This document shows, in pieces, positions 1 through 7,764 of a stretch of 64,000 nucleotides of DNA; the first letter of the stretch is position 1; the number at the start of each line of letters is the position of its first letter. This stretch comes from Flavobacterium turcicum. Lineage in GTDB: Bacteria > Bacteroidota > Bacteroidia > Flavobacteriales > Flavobacteriaceae. Where the stretch lies: NCBI RefSeq assembly GCF_011365745.1, contig NZ_JAAOBY010000004.1, forward strand, positions 65,735 through 129,734, given 5' to 3'. The translations under genes and the position numbers were made by a program. The notes under the pieces are model-generated. The model was not told the origin of the DNA. It did no database searches and was given only the letters and a program-made list of their open reading frames with translations.

Positions 1-847
1 TCGGTTTGTCAAACTGAATTCTTTCTTTAGCATAACGCAAAGCAGTATCGTAGCAATCCATAGCAGCACCAATAGCGCCCCAAGCAATTCCGTAACGAGC
101 CGAGTCTAAGCAACCAAGTGGTGCGCCAAGACCTGATTTATTTGGTAAAAGGTTTTCTTTTGGAACCTTTACGTTGTCAAAAATTAATTCTCCTGTAGAC
201 GAAGCACGAAGCGACCATTTGTTGTGCGTTTCTGGAGTGGTGAAACCTTCCATGCCACGCTCTACAATCAAACCGTGAATTCTGCCTTCTTCATTTTTAG
301 CCCAAACTACGGCAATATCAGCAAATGGAGCATTTGATATCCACATTTTGGCACCATTTAAAAGGTAATGGTCGCCCATATCTTTAAAGTTGGTTGTCAT
401 TCCGCCAGGATTTGATCCATGATCAGGTTCGGTCAAGCCAAAACAACCCATGTATTCTCCGGTAGCTAATTTTGGTAAATATCTCATACGTTGCTCTTCG
501 TTACCGTATTTCCAAATAGGATACATTACTAACGATGATTGAACAGATGAAGTTGAACGAACACCAGAGTCTCCGCGCTCAATTTCTTGCATGATTAAAC
601 CGTATGAGATTTGGTCTAAACCAGCACCGCCATATTCAACAGGGATGTATGGACCAAAACCACCAATTTCACCCAAACCTTTTATAATTTGTTTCGGGAA
701 TTCAGCACGCTGTGCATAGTCTTCAATGATAGGCGATACCTCTTTTTTTACCCAAGCACGTGCAGAATCGCGCACAAGTTTGTGTTCTTCGGTTAGTAAA
801 TCGTCTAAGTTATAATAATCTGGTGATTGAAATAAGTCTGGTTTCAT
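1..847 (-). CDS. gcdH: Glutaryl-CoA dehydrogenase (acyl-CoA dehydrogenase family), 3' part outside window
   Basis: This is the first 282 codons of an acyl-CoA dehydrogenase read on the minus strand; the rest lies beyond the window edge. The stretch SVQSSLVMYPIWKYG followed by GCFGLTEPDHGSNPGGM is the FAD-contacting middle region in the form typical of glutaryl-CoA dehydrogenase. That enzyme oxidatively decarboxylates glutaryl-CoA to crotonyl-CoA in lysine and tryptophan breakdown. The start MKPDLFQSPDYYNLDDLL fits the family N-terminus, and a TAAATTTG promoter box lies 23 bases upstream. The catalytic glutamate is in the missing C-terminal part, so the subfamily call rests on the N-terminal half only. 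Confidence 0.85.
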   Translation of the reverse strand, partial: MKPDLFQSPDYYNLDDLLTEEHKLVRDSARAWVKKEVSPIIEDYAQRAEFPKQIIKGLGEIGGFGPYIPVEYGGAGLDQISYGLIMQEIERGDSGVRSTSSVQSSLVMYPIWKYGNEEQRMRYLPKLATGEYMGCFGLTEPDHGSNPGGMTTNFKDMGDHYLLNGAKMWISNAPFADIAVVWAKNEEGRIHGLIVERGMEGFTTPETHNKWSLRASSTGELIFDNVKVPKENLLPNKSGLGAPLGCLDSARYGIAWGAIGAAMDCYDTALRYAKERIQFDKP

Positions 848-869
848 GGTTTAGTACTTTTTATAGCTA

Positions 870-877
870 CAAATTTA
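870..877 (-). promoter_or_regulatory. -7 promoter box of gcdH
   Basis: On the minus strand this reads TAAATTTG, an exact match to the Bacteroidota -7 consensus TAnnTTTG, 22 bases from the start codon. A TTTTG lies about 15 bases further upstream, slightly closer than the usual -33 spacing. Confidence 0.5.
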
Positions 878-1014
878 CATAAAGAAATATAACAAAACCA
901 TTAACAATTGTTATATTTTTATAATTTGAGGCTAATTTGAAGTTTAAAAGTACAAACAATGAGTCAAATACATTGCGCAATTTGAAAATTTGGGATTTGT
1001 TTAAACGAAGTTTT

Positions 1015-1728
1015 TTACATCTTCAAATAAAAATCCTTTGTCAAGGCAATATATTCTGGAGTGTAAATGTGTCTTTCAGTTTCGATAATTAATTCGTCAA
1101 CTGTATAATCAATAGTTTCTTTTCGAGTAAATGCGAGTAAACTACGTTTGATTTCAGTGGTTGGTGTTCCTTTTACACGAGTAATTTTTAAGGGATATAA
1201 CTCGTATTCATTGGCCAAAGCAATAAAGTTACCTTCTTCTTTGTAAGGAATGATTACGGAGAATATTCCGTTTTCAGAAAGTAATAAATCGGCCGCCTCA
1301 ATTAATTCTTCAAAAGGCATAGCATCAGCAAAACGGGCCAAATCACGCTGCTCATTTTCTGTTTTGTAGTCCTCGGTATAAAATGGTGGGTTAGAAACAA
1401 TTACATCGTACTCGTCTTCGGGTTCTTCAACAAATTCGTCTAGACCAGCATGATAACAAAATAAGCGATCGCTCCAAGGCGAATTTTCGAAATTATCTGT
1501 TGCTTGCTCATACGCATCCTCGTCAATCTCTAAAGCATCAATTTGTTCAGCGTTGCTTCTTTGCGCAAGCATCAATGCAATGATTCCAGTTCCGGCACCA
1601 ATATCCAAAATACTAAAAGGATTATTACTTATTGGAGTCCAAGCGCCAAGAAGAACTCCATCAGTGCCAATTTTCATAGCACATCGGTCTTGTTCAACAG
1701 CAAATTGTTTGAATTGGAAATTAGACAT
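1015..1728 (-). CDS. trmN6: tRNA1(Val) (adenine(37)-N6)-methyltransferase
   Basis: A 237-residue SAM-dependent methyltransferase. The SAM-binding motif ILDIGAGTGIIALMLAQ is near residue 40 and the catalytic NPPFY motif of N6-adenine methylases is near residue 113. The N-terminus FKQFAVEQDRCAMKIGTDGVLLGAW is the signature of the TrmN6/YfiC family, which methylates A37 next to the anticodon of tRNA-Val. The length is normal for the family. It lies downstream of rpsP and rimM on the same strand, so this is a translation-related cluster. A 19-bp inverted repeat sits just upstream. PrmC-like methylases are an alternative, but the N-terminus favours TrmN6. Confidence 0.9.
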   Translation of the reverse strand: MSNFQFKQFAVEQDRCAMKIGTDGVLLGAWTPISNNPFSILDIGAGTGIIALMLAQRSNAEQIDALEIDEDAYEQATDNFENSPWSDRLFCYHAGLDEFVEEPEDEYDVIVSNPPFYTEDYKTENEQRDLARFADAMPFEELIEAADLLLSENGIFSVIIPYKEEGNFIALANEYELYPLKITRVKGTPTTEIKRSLLAFTRKETIDYTVDELIIETERHIYTPEYIALTKDFYLKM

Positions 1729-1745
1729 GAAAATAAGATAAATTA

Positions 1746-1807
1746 AACCATTAAGAAATTAAGGGAATTGAGAGAAAAACTTAATGAACCTTAATTTCTT
1801 AATGGTT
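1746..1807. repeat. Perfect 19-bp inverted repeat between rimM and trmN6
   Basis: AACCATTAAGAAATTAAGG at 1746-1764 is exactly complementary to 1789-1807, separated by a 24-nt loop. It sits in the 91-bp gap between rimM and trmN6. It lacks a GC-rich stem and a strong U-tract, so it is not a textbook terminator, although it could attenuate transcription into trmN6 or stabilise the upstream mRNA 3' end. Confidence 0.7.
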
Positions 1808-1819
1808 CAAAAAAATAAA

Positions 1820-2344
1820 TTAAAGGTACATTTCAATTAATCCTTCTGGTAAATCCATGATCACTTTTTTGTTTTCACGATCTATCTTAACCAAAAAATG
1901 GTCAATCATAGGGATTAAGATTTCAGTTCCTTTGTTGAGCACTTCAAATAGAGGTTGTGCGGTAGTGTCGTTGATTGATTCGATTTTTCCAACAACGCCA
2001 AGGCGTTTGTCTTCAACTTCAAAACCAATTACTTCGTGAAAATAGAATTTGTTACCGCTAAGTTTTGGTAACATTTTTAGAGGCAAATATAAGTCGTTGC
2101 CAACAATAGCATCGGCGTCTTCCTCAGTATTGACATCTTCAAAACGAATGCGAAGAAAGTCATTTTTGTGCAGCGAACTGCTTTCAATAAAAAAAGGAAC
2201 CAAGTGTTTGTTGCATTCAACAAACACTGATTCCAGATTTTCGTATAACTCGGGTTCGTCCGTGTCTAAATAGGCAAGAACTTCCCCTTTGAAACTAAAT
2301 TTTTTAGCGATTTTACCTAAGTAGAAACAATCTTCTTTACGCAT
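1820..2344 (-). CDS. rimM: Ribosome maturation factor RimM
   Basis: A 174-residue protein with the RimM N-terminal beta-barrel start CFYLGKIAKKFSFKGEVLAYL and a PRC-barrel second half ending in VKIDRENKKVIMDLPEGLIEMYL. RimM binds ribosomal protein S19 and helps the 30S head mature. It starts 15 bases after the rpsP stop on the same strand, the usual rpsP-rimM order, which makes the assignment secure. Transcription probably comes from the rpsP promoter at 2958-2965. Confidence 0.95.
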   Translation of the reverse strand: MRKEDCFYLGKIAKKFSFKGEVLAYLDTDEPELYENLESVFVECNKHLVPFFIESSSLHKNDFLRIRFEDVNTEEDADAIVGNDLYLPLKMLPKLSGNKFYFHEVIGFEVEDKRLGVVGKIESINDTTAQPLFEVLNKGTEILIPMIDHFLVKIDRENKKVIMDLPEGLIEMYL

Positions 2345-2359
2345 CGTCGCTAGCTAAAA

Positions 2360-2908
2360 TTATGCTTCAGTAGTTTCGTTGTTTTCTTCAGTTGCTGGAG
2401 CTTCTTCAGCTTCAACTTCTTCAGTTGCAGGAGTTGCAGCAGCAATTGCGTCAGCCTCTGCTTGTGCAGCAGCAGCTAAACGTTTAGCGTTAACTTCTTG
2501 TTCTGCTTTTAATGCTTTTGCTTTAACATCAGCTTGTGCTTTTGTCAAACCTTCTTTTTTAGCATCAACTTTACCAGCTTTTGCCTCTAACCAAGCAGCT
2601 AATTTAGCATCAGCTTGTTCTTGAGTTAAAGCTCCTTTACGAATACCTCCATCAAGGTGGTGCTTCAATAAAGCTCCTTTGTAAGAAAGGATTGCTCTAG
2701 CAGTGTCAGTTGGCTGTGCACCATTGTGCAACCATTTTACAGCGCTATCCAAGTTTAATTCGATAGTTGCAGGGTTTGTGTTTGGATTGTAAGTACCAAT
2801 TTTTTCAAGGTATTTACCATCTCTTTTTGAGCGTGCATCTGCAGCTACAACCCAGTAAAAAGGTTTTTGTTTTTTACCGTGTCTTTGTAATCTAATTTTT
2901 ACTGACAT
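2360..2908 (-). CDS. rpsP: 30S ribosomal protein S16 with C-terminal extension
   Basis: Residues 1-80 are a normal S16 (VKIRLQRHGKKQKPFYWVVAADARSKRDGKYLEKIGTYNP). Residues from about 85 to 182 form an Ala/Lys/Glu-rich tail ending in an acidic run. Bacterial S16 is usually 80-90 residues, and such tails are known in Bacteroidota. The tail is probably helical and solvent exposed; its function is unknown to me. It is the first gene of the rpsP-rimM unit, with a TATCTTTG promoter box about 50 bases upstream and a small GAGGT/ACCTC hairpin in the leader (around 2928-2942). Confidence 0.95.
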   Translation of the reverse strand: MSVKIRLQRHGKKQKPFYWVVAADARSKRDGKYLEKIGTYNPNTNPATIELNLDSAVKWLHNGAQPTDTARAILSYKGALLKHHLDGGIRKGALTQEQADAKLAAWLEAKAGKVDAKKEGLTKAQADVKAKALKAEQEVNAKRLAAAAQAEADAIAAATPATEEVEAEEAPATEENNETTEA

Positions 2909-2957
2909 AATCGTGTGATTAAATTTTGAGGTACTCGACCTCGATTAATTAAGGGTG

Positions 2958-2965
2958 CAAAGATA
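2958..2965 (-). promoter_or_regulatory. -7 promoter box of rpsP-rimM
   Basis: The minus strand reads TATCTTTG, identical to the boxes upstream of tRNA-Asp, tRNA-Leu, mvaD and rluB in this window, followed by GCACCC. The start codon of rpsP lies about 50 bases downstream. Confidence 0.65.
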
Positions 2966-3107
2966 CATTTTTTCTAGATATATACTACTGTTGCTAATAA
3001 TTTTATGAAGTTGAGTTGGTTGGCGTAGCGATTTTATAAAAAGACCAGTTGTTTTATGCTTTTTAATACAGTATTGTTTTATTTTTGTTTTTCAAAAGCA
3101 TTTAAAA

Positions 3108-3575
3108 ATGAAAAAATTTTCGGTTCTACTGTTTCTTGTATTAGCTTTATCTAGTTGTGAAGAGGATATTCGTTTTAATAATCCTTCGATGCAGGCTTTA
3201 AAAGACAATGTTTTTTGGCGAGCGTTGAATACAACAGCTACTGTTCAAGCCGATGGTTCCTTGTTAATTGAGGGACAAACAAGAGACGAAGTCTTTCAAT
3301 TGCAAACGGCTGAGACTGCTATAAAACGTTATGTTTTAGGGGAGGGAAATGCAAGTAATGTGACTTACAAAATTATAGCTACTGAAGGTCAATTTGAATA
3401 TGAAACAGGAACTAATGCTGCAAGTGGTCAAATTGTAATTACCGAGTATGACACAGCTGCTAAAACTGTTTCTGGGACATTTCGTTGCAGCGTTGAAAGT
3501 GCAAGCGGAAGTCTTCTGGTGGGAAACACCGTGGTTTTCAGAGAAGGTGTTTTTTATAAAATACCAATTAAATAA
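3108..3575 (+). CDS. Small flavobacterial lipoprotein, DUF6252-like
   Basis: A 155-residue protein with a lipoprotein signal (MKKFSVLLFLVLALSSCEED); Cys17 is the expected lipidated residue. The mature part is beta-rich and resembles small flavobacterial lipoproteins of the DUF6252 type, with a run KIIATEGQFEYETGTNAASGQIVITEYD and a closing FRCSVES segment. No catalytic motif is visible. It stands alone between the divergent rpsP unit and the RRM gene. The family call is from memory and tentative; the lipoprotein call is firm. Confidence 0.75.
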   Translation: MKKFSVLLFLVLALSSCEEDIRFNNPSMQALKDNVFWRALNTTATVQADGSLLIEGQTRDEVFQLQTAETAIKRYVLGEGNASNVTYKIIATEGQFEYETGTNAASGQIVITEYDTAAKTVSGTFRCSVESASGSLLVGNTVVFREGVFYKIPIK

Positions 3576-3708
3576 GTAACGCTATAAAGCGAAAAGGTAA
3601 AGTGTTTTTTAAGTACTTCGAGTGAGCTTTATGAGAACTGTTTTGTTGAACGTATTAAAATAAAATCACAAATAAGCTAATATGTAGTAGATTAGAGAAA
3701 ATTAGCAC

Positions 3709-3716
3709 TACATTTG
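3709..3716 (+). promoter_or_regulatory. -7 promoter box of the RRM gene
   Basis: TACATTTG matches TAnnTTTG exactly and lies 23 bases before the ATG, giving a very short leader. The extended sequence TACATTTGTT is one base away from the TACAnnTGTA operator seen at 47278-47287, which is probably coincidence. Confidence 0.45.
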
Positions 3717-3739
3717 TTGTATTATTTAAATAAGTACAT

Positions 3740-4090
3740 ATGAACATTTTTGTTGGAAGCCTTCCATTCAGTATTGAGGAAGCAGATTTAAGAGAGTCTT
3801 TCGAGGCTTACGGAGCAGTAGATTCAGTTAAAATTATCTCAGATAAATTTACAGGAAGAAGTAAAGGATTCGGTTTTGTTGAGATGCCAAATGATGACGA
3901 TGCTCAAAAAGCTATTGACGAATTGAACGGAGCTACTGTTCAAGGACGTGCAATTGTTGTAAACAAATCTGAGCCTAAACCAGAAGGTGAAAGAAGAAGT
4001 TTTAACAACAACCGTGGTGGTGATTCACGCGGTGGTTACGGAAACAACCGTGGTGGAGATAGCCGTGGTGGAGACAGAGGAAGATATTAA
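3740..4090 (+). CDS. Glycine-rich RNA-binding protein with one RRM domain
   Basis: A 116-residue protein. Residues 1-80 form one RNA recognition motif with RNP2 (IFVGSLPF) near residue 3 and RNP1 (SKGFGFVEM) near residue 42. The rest is a Gly/Arg/Asn tail with repeated NNRGGDSRGG units. Such short RRM-RGG proteins are common in Bacteroidota and cyanobacteria and bind single-stranded RNA, often in cold or stress conditions. It is monocistronic, with its own -7 box and a strong terminator. The target RNAs cannot be deduced. Confidence 0.93.
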   Translation: MNIFVGSLPFSIEEADLRESFEAYGAVDSVKIISDKFTGRSKGFGFVEMPNDDDAQKAIDELNGATVQGRAIVVNKSEPKPEGERRSFNNNRGGDSRGGYGNNRGGDSRGGDRGRY

Positions 4091-4108
4091 TATTTTTTTC
4101 AATCATAT

Positions 4109-4143
4109 AAAAAAAGGTGTTCATGAAAATGAGCACCTTTTTT
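4109..4143 (+). terminator. Intrinsic terminator of the RRM gene
   Basis: A hairpin with arms AAAAGGTGTTCAT and ATGAGCACCTTTT (one G-T wobble) and a short loop, ending in a T-run, 19 bases after the stop codon. Confidence 0.85.
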
Positions 4144-4235
4144 GTTGCGGTTAATTTGTTGAAAAAAGAAATAAGTGCTAGCTGTAAAAGTGTTGTTTTG
4201 AAGTTTAGTATTGCTAGCACTCTCTTTTTTAATTG

Positions 4236-5297
4236 TTATAAATTGGCTACTAGCCAATCGCCAACCTCGCTGGTTTTATAGGTTTTAGTTCCTTTTGCAG
4301 CCAAATCTTCTGTTACGATTCCTTCTTCAAGTGATTTGTTCACTACAGCACGAATGGCTTCTGCTTCTTCGGTTAAACCAAAAGCATCTTCAAACATCAT
4401 TGCGGCAGATAATATAGTTGCTAACGGATTTGCAATATTCAAACCTGTAGCTTGAGGGTAAGATCCGTGTATTGGCTCGTACAACGAAGTATGTTCGCCC
4501 ACTGATGCAGATGGCATTAACCCCATTGATCCAGAAATTACAGATGCTTCGTCCGTTAAAATGTCTCCAAATAAATTTTCGGTAATCAATACATCGTATG
4601 AGTTCGGCCATTGTACCAATCGCATTGCAACAGCATCCACAAATTCGTACGAAACTTCCACTTCTGGATAGTCTTTCTCCATGGCTTGAACGGTTTCTCT
4701 CCACAAACGCGATGTTTCTAAAACATTGGCTTTGTCAACACAGCATAGTTTTTTTGATCGGGTCATGGCTAACTCAAATCCTTTTTTTGCCAAACGTTTA
4801 ACTTCGGCTCTGGTATAAACACAATTGTCATAAGCAGTTTCTCCGTCATCTTTGCGACCTTTTTCTCCAAAGTAAATACCACCGGTTAACTCTCTTAAAA
4901 AAACCAAGTCGGTTCCTTCAATACGTTCTCTTTTTAATGGTGAATTGTCAATGAGCGAAGGGAAAGTAAAGGTAGGTCGTACATTAGCGAACAATCCTAA
5001 TTTTTTACGCATCAACAACAAACCTTGCTCTGGACGTACTTTTGCCGTGGGATCGTTGTCGTATTTGGGATGTCCAATTGCGCCAAATAAAACGGCATCG
5101 GCAGCCATACAAATTTCATGAGTTTCGTCAGGGTAAGGAACACCTACAGCGTCAATAGCGCAGGCGCCTGTCAGTGCGGGTGTCCAAGTGATCTCATGAT
5201 TGAATTTTTTAGCAATCGCGTCGGACACTTTTACTGCTTCGTTTATTACTTCGGGACCAATTCCGTCTCCGGCTAAAAGGGCTATATTTAATTTCAT
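4236..5297 (-). CDS. leuB: 3-isopropylmalate dehydrogenase
   Basis: A 353-residue isocitrate/isopropylmalate dehydrogenase. Visible marks are the start LNIALLAGDGIGPEV, the substrate loop LRELTGGIYFGEKG, and the metal and cofactor segments DVLITENLFGDILTDEAS and YEPIHGSYPQATGLNIANP. It oxidises and decarboxylates 3-isopropylmalate to 2-oxoisocaproate with NAD+, the last dedicated step of leucine synthesis. It is the last gene of the minus-strand leuC-leuD-leuA2-leuB operon. The length is normal. Confidence 0.97.
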   Translation of the reverse strand: MKLNIALLAGDGIGPEVINEAVKVSDAIAKKFNHEITWTPALTGACAIDAVGVPYPDETHEICMAADAVLFGAIGHPKYDNDPTAKVRPEQGLLLMRKKLGLFANVRPTFTFPSLIDNSPLKRERIEGTDLVFLRELTGGIYFGEKGRKDDGETAYDNCVYTRAEVKRLAKKGFELAMTRSKKLCCVDKANVLETSRLWRETVQAMEKDYPEVEVSYEFVDAVAMRLVQWPNSYDVLITENLFGDILTDEASVISGSMGLMPSASVGEHTSLYEPIHGSYPQATGLNIANPLATILSAAMMFEDAFGLTEEAEAIRAVVNKSLEEGIVTEDLAAKGTKTYKTSEVGDWLVANL

Positions 5298-5325
5298 GTT
5301 TTAAGCATTTATTGTTTTAAGGTTT

Positions 5326-5373
5326 AAAGTTGCAAAGTTGCAAAGGTTCATAGGTTCAAAGGTTCAGAGTCAC
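5326..5373. repeat. Degenerate 8-bp tandem repeat between leuA2 and leuB
   Basis: Six consecutive 8-base units: AAAGTTGC twice, AAAGGTTC, ATAGGTTC, AAAGGTTC and the diverged AGAGTCAC. The last unit overlaps the leuA2 stop codon (5370-5372), so the array occupies most of the leuA2-leuB spacer. Confidence 0.7.
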
Positions 5374-6947
5374 AACAATAAAGAAAAAATTTTGATCCTT
5401 TGCTTCACTGATCCTTTGCATCTTTCTTCAGATATTACATTCAGCATTTTCTGAGTAGCAATGATTGCGGCTACGGTTTGATCAGAATCTAATCCTCGTG
5501 TTTTAAATTCTTTTCCGTTATTTACCCAAGTGATAATTGTTTCACATAGAGCATCAGAGCTACTTCCGGGTGGAATGCGCACTGCATAATCAATTAAGGT
5601 AGGCAAAGTCCAGTTTTTACTTTTGTAAATTTTTGCCAAAGCATTCATAAAAGCATCAAATTGCCCGTCGCCTTGCGCATGCTCTTCAATGATTTCACCA
5701 TTTATTTTTAATGATAGGGTAGTGGAAGGGCGCAAACCTTTGGCGTGCGATAAAATATACGATTCGACCACTATGCGTTCTTGGTACGAATGACTGTCAA
5801 GAACGTCTGAAATAATATAGGGTAAATCTTCCTTTGTGACCGTTTCTTTTTTGTCGCCTAATTCAATGATGCGTTGCGTGACTAGTTTTAAATCTTCTGG
5901 ATTCAACTGGAGACCAAGTTCTTGCAAGTTTTTTTCAATATTGGCTTTGCCTGAAGTTTTTCCTAAGGCATATTTGCGTTGGCGCCCGAAGCGTTCCGGT
6001 AGTAAATCGTTAAAGTATAAATTGTTTTTATTGTCACCATCGGCATGAATTCCGGCAGTTTGGGTAAAAACATTATCGCCAACAATTGGTTTATTGGCAG
6101 GAATACGGTAGCCAGTAAAAGTTTCGACTAGTTTGCTAACAGAATACAAGGAAGATTCCTTAACTCCGATTTCAATTTCGGGTAAAAAATCGTTGATGAC
6201 CGCAACCGTGCTTTCTAGAGGTGCATTGCCAGCGCGTTCTCCCATTCCGTTTACGGTAACATGTAAGCCGTGAATACCCTCTTTGACGGCTTCGAGTACG
6301 TTGGCTACACTTAAATCATAGTCGTTATGTGCATGAAAATCAAAATGAGTATTGGGATATTTTTGTATGATTTGTGCAATAAAAGTCGCGGTTTCAGACG
6401 GAATTAAAACGCCCAACGTATCAGGTAACAAAATGCGCTTTACGTTTTGTTGGGTTAAAAAATCTAAAAATTCAAATACATATTCTGGCGAATTTCGCAT
6501 GCCGTTTGACCAATCTTCGAGATATACATTGGTTTCGATGCCTTCTTGACGGGCCAAATTGATGGTTTGCGCAATTTCTTCAAAATGTTGTTCGGGAGTT
6601 TTTTTTAATTGATGAACTAAATGATTTAATGAGCCTTTGGTTAATAAATTTTGAACTTTTGCACCAGCGTTTAACATCCAATCAATAGAAAGGCCACCAT
6701 CAACAAACGTCAACACTTCGATGCGGTGGGTATAGTTTTTTTCATTGGCCCAAGCCATAATTCCTTTTACTCCTTGAAATTCACCTTCGCTTACACGTGC
6801 AGAAGCAATTTCGATGCGATCGATATGAAGTTCTTCTAGTAAAAGTTGTGCTATTGTAAGTTTTTCTGCGGCCGAAAACGACACTCCCGATGTTTGTTCT
6901 CCATCGCGAAGTGTGGTGTCCATGATTTCAATTTTCCTTTTTTTCAT
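5370..6947 (-). CDS. 2-isopropylmalate synthase-type enzyme (LeuA2; citramalate synthase possible)
   Basis: A 525-residue HMGL-like/DmpG TIM-barrel enzyme. It shows the family start IMDTTLRDGEQTSGVSF, the metal-binding DFHAHNDYDLSVANVLEAV near residue 205, and NGMGERAGNAPLE. The C-terminal half has a LeuA dimer/allosteric domain (residues about 385-510). It condenses acetyl-CoA with a 2-oxo acid, and its place between leuD and leuB argues for 2-oxoisovalerate. However, the sequence belongs to the branch shared with (R)-citramalate synthase, so an isoleucine role cannot be excluded. The last 17 residues (CKGSVKQRIKIFSLLL end) run into repeat-like DNA and look non-homologous. Confidence 0.88.
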   Translation of the reverse strand: MKKRKIEIMDTTLRDGEQTSGVSFSAAEKLTIAQLLLEELHIDRIEIASARVSEGEFQGVKGIMAWANEKNYTHRIEVLTFVDGGLSIDWMLNAGAKVQNLLTKGSLNHLVHQLKKTPEQHFEEIAQTINLARQEGIETNVYLEDWSNGMRNSPEYVFEFLDFLTQQNVKRILLPDTLGVLIPSETATFIAQIIQKYPNTHFDFHAHNDYDLSVANVLEAVKEGIHGLHVTVNGMGERAGNAPLESTVAVINDFLPEIEIGVKESSLYSVSKLVETFTGYRIPANKPIVGDNVFTQTAGIHADGDNKNNLYFNDLLPERFGRQRKYALGKTSGKANIEKNLQELGLQLNPEDLKLVTQRIIELGDKKETVTKEDLPYIISDVLDSHSYQERIVVESYILSHAKGLRPSTTLSLKINGEIIEEHAQGDGQFDAFMNALAKIYKSKNWTLPTLIDYAVRIPPGSSSDALCETIITWVNNGKEFKTRGLDSDQTVAAIIATQKMLNVISEERCKGSVKQRIKIFSLLL

Positions 6948-6950
6948 TTT

Positions 6951-7046
6951 TTAGATTATACTCAACTGTCTGGATTCCGATTGTTCCAAAAACGTTTCAT
7001 TATTGTAAAGGGCGACTAGATTTTTAGCCGTTAAAGATTTGTTCAT
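6951..7046 (-). CDS. 31-residue micro-ORF between leuD and leuA2
   Basis: An open frame of 31 codons starting MNKSLTAKNLVALYNNET and ending SRQLSII. Its ATG follows the leuD stop codon with no gap, and its stop lies 3 bases before the leuA2 ATG, so it fills the whole leuD-leuA2 spacer. I do not recognise the peptide; it is not leucine rich, so it is not a classical leader. It could be a real small protein, a device for translational coupling, or chance. The tight fit at both ends is the only evidence. Confidence 0.4.
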   Translation of the reverse strand: MNKSLTAKNLVALYNNETFLEQSESRQLSII

Positions 7047-7643
7047 TTAGTAAGGCAGTGCGCTAGCAAAACCTACAATTTCTTGTTTGATATTTTGGAG
7101 GTAATCAATGTCATCAAAACCGTTTAGCATGTTGTTCTTTTTATAGCCGTTGATGTCAAAGGATTCTTCTTCGCCGGTAGCAACTAAAGTGATGGTTTGC
7201 TCAGGAAGATTGATTTCTAAAGTTGTTTTAGGATCGGCTTCGATTGCTTTGAAAATTTTATCTGAAAATTCAGGGCTTACCTGTACCGGCAATACACCTA
7301 TGTTTAAGCAATTTCCTTTAAAAATATCTGCAAAAAAAGAGGAAACTACAGCGCGAAACCCGTAGTCATAGACAGCCCAAGCGGCGTGCTCGCGAGAAGA
7401 TCCCGAACCAAAGTTTTTACCACCAACTAATATTTTGCCACTAAAAACGGGATTGTTTAGCACAAAATCGGTTTTAGGTGAATCGTCGTTGTTGTAACGC
7501 CAATCTCTAAAAAGGTTATCGCCAAAGCCCACTCGCTCTGTTGCTTTTAAGAAACGTGCGGGAATTATTTGGTCTGTATCAACGTTCTCTATCGGTAGCG
7601 GTACCGCACTGCTCGTTAGTATATTGAATTTATCGTATGCCAT
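7047..7643 (-). CDS. leuD: 3-isopropylmalate dehydratase small subunit
   Basis: A 198-residue aconitase-swivel-domain protein. The segments [17 protein letters not shown] and [20 protein letters not shown] are diagnostic of LeuD. With LeuC it forms the isomerase that converts 2-isopropylmalate to 3-isopropylmalate. It lies 121 bases downstream of leuC and is followed without a gap by the micro-ORF and then leuA2. The length and motifs are normal. Confidence 0.97.
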   Translation of the reverse strand: MAYDKFNILTSSAVPLPIENVDTDQIIPARFLKATERVGFGDNLFRDWRYNNDDSPKTDFVLNNPVFSGKILVGGKNFGSGSSREHAAWAVYDYGFRAVVSSFFADIFKGNCLNIGVLPVQVSPEFSDKIFKAIEADPKTTLEINLPEQTITLVATGEEESFDINGYKKNNMLNGFDDIDYLQNIKQEIVGFASALPY

Positions 7644-7764
7644 TGTGATTTATGATTTATGATTTTAGATTTCAGACTTTCCTTTTGAAAAATTAACTTT
7701 TAAAAAACTAAAACCTTTTTATTTTTAATTCTCTTTAAATATTGCCATTGAAATTGACATTCAA

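Noticed and set aside
2360..2624. Alanine/glutamate-rich tail of S16 as a separate fused domain
   Set aside because: Long low-complexity S16 tails are usual in Bacteroidota; nothing here suggests a distinct fused domain.
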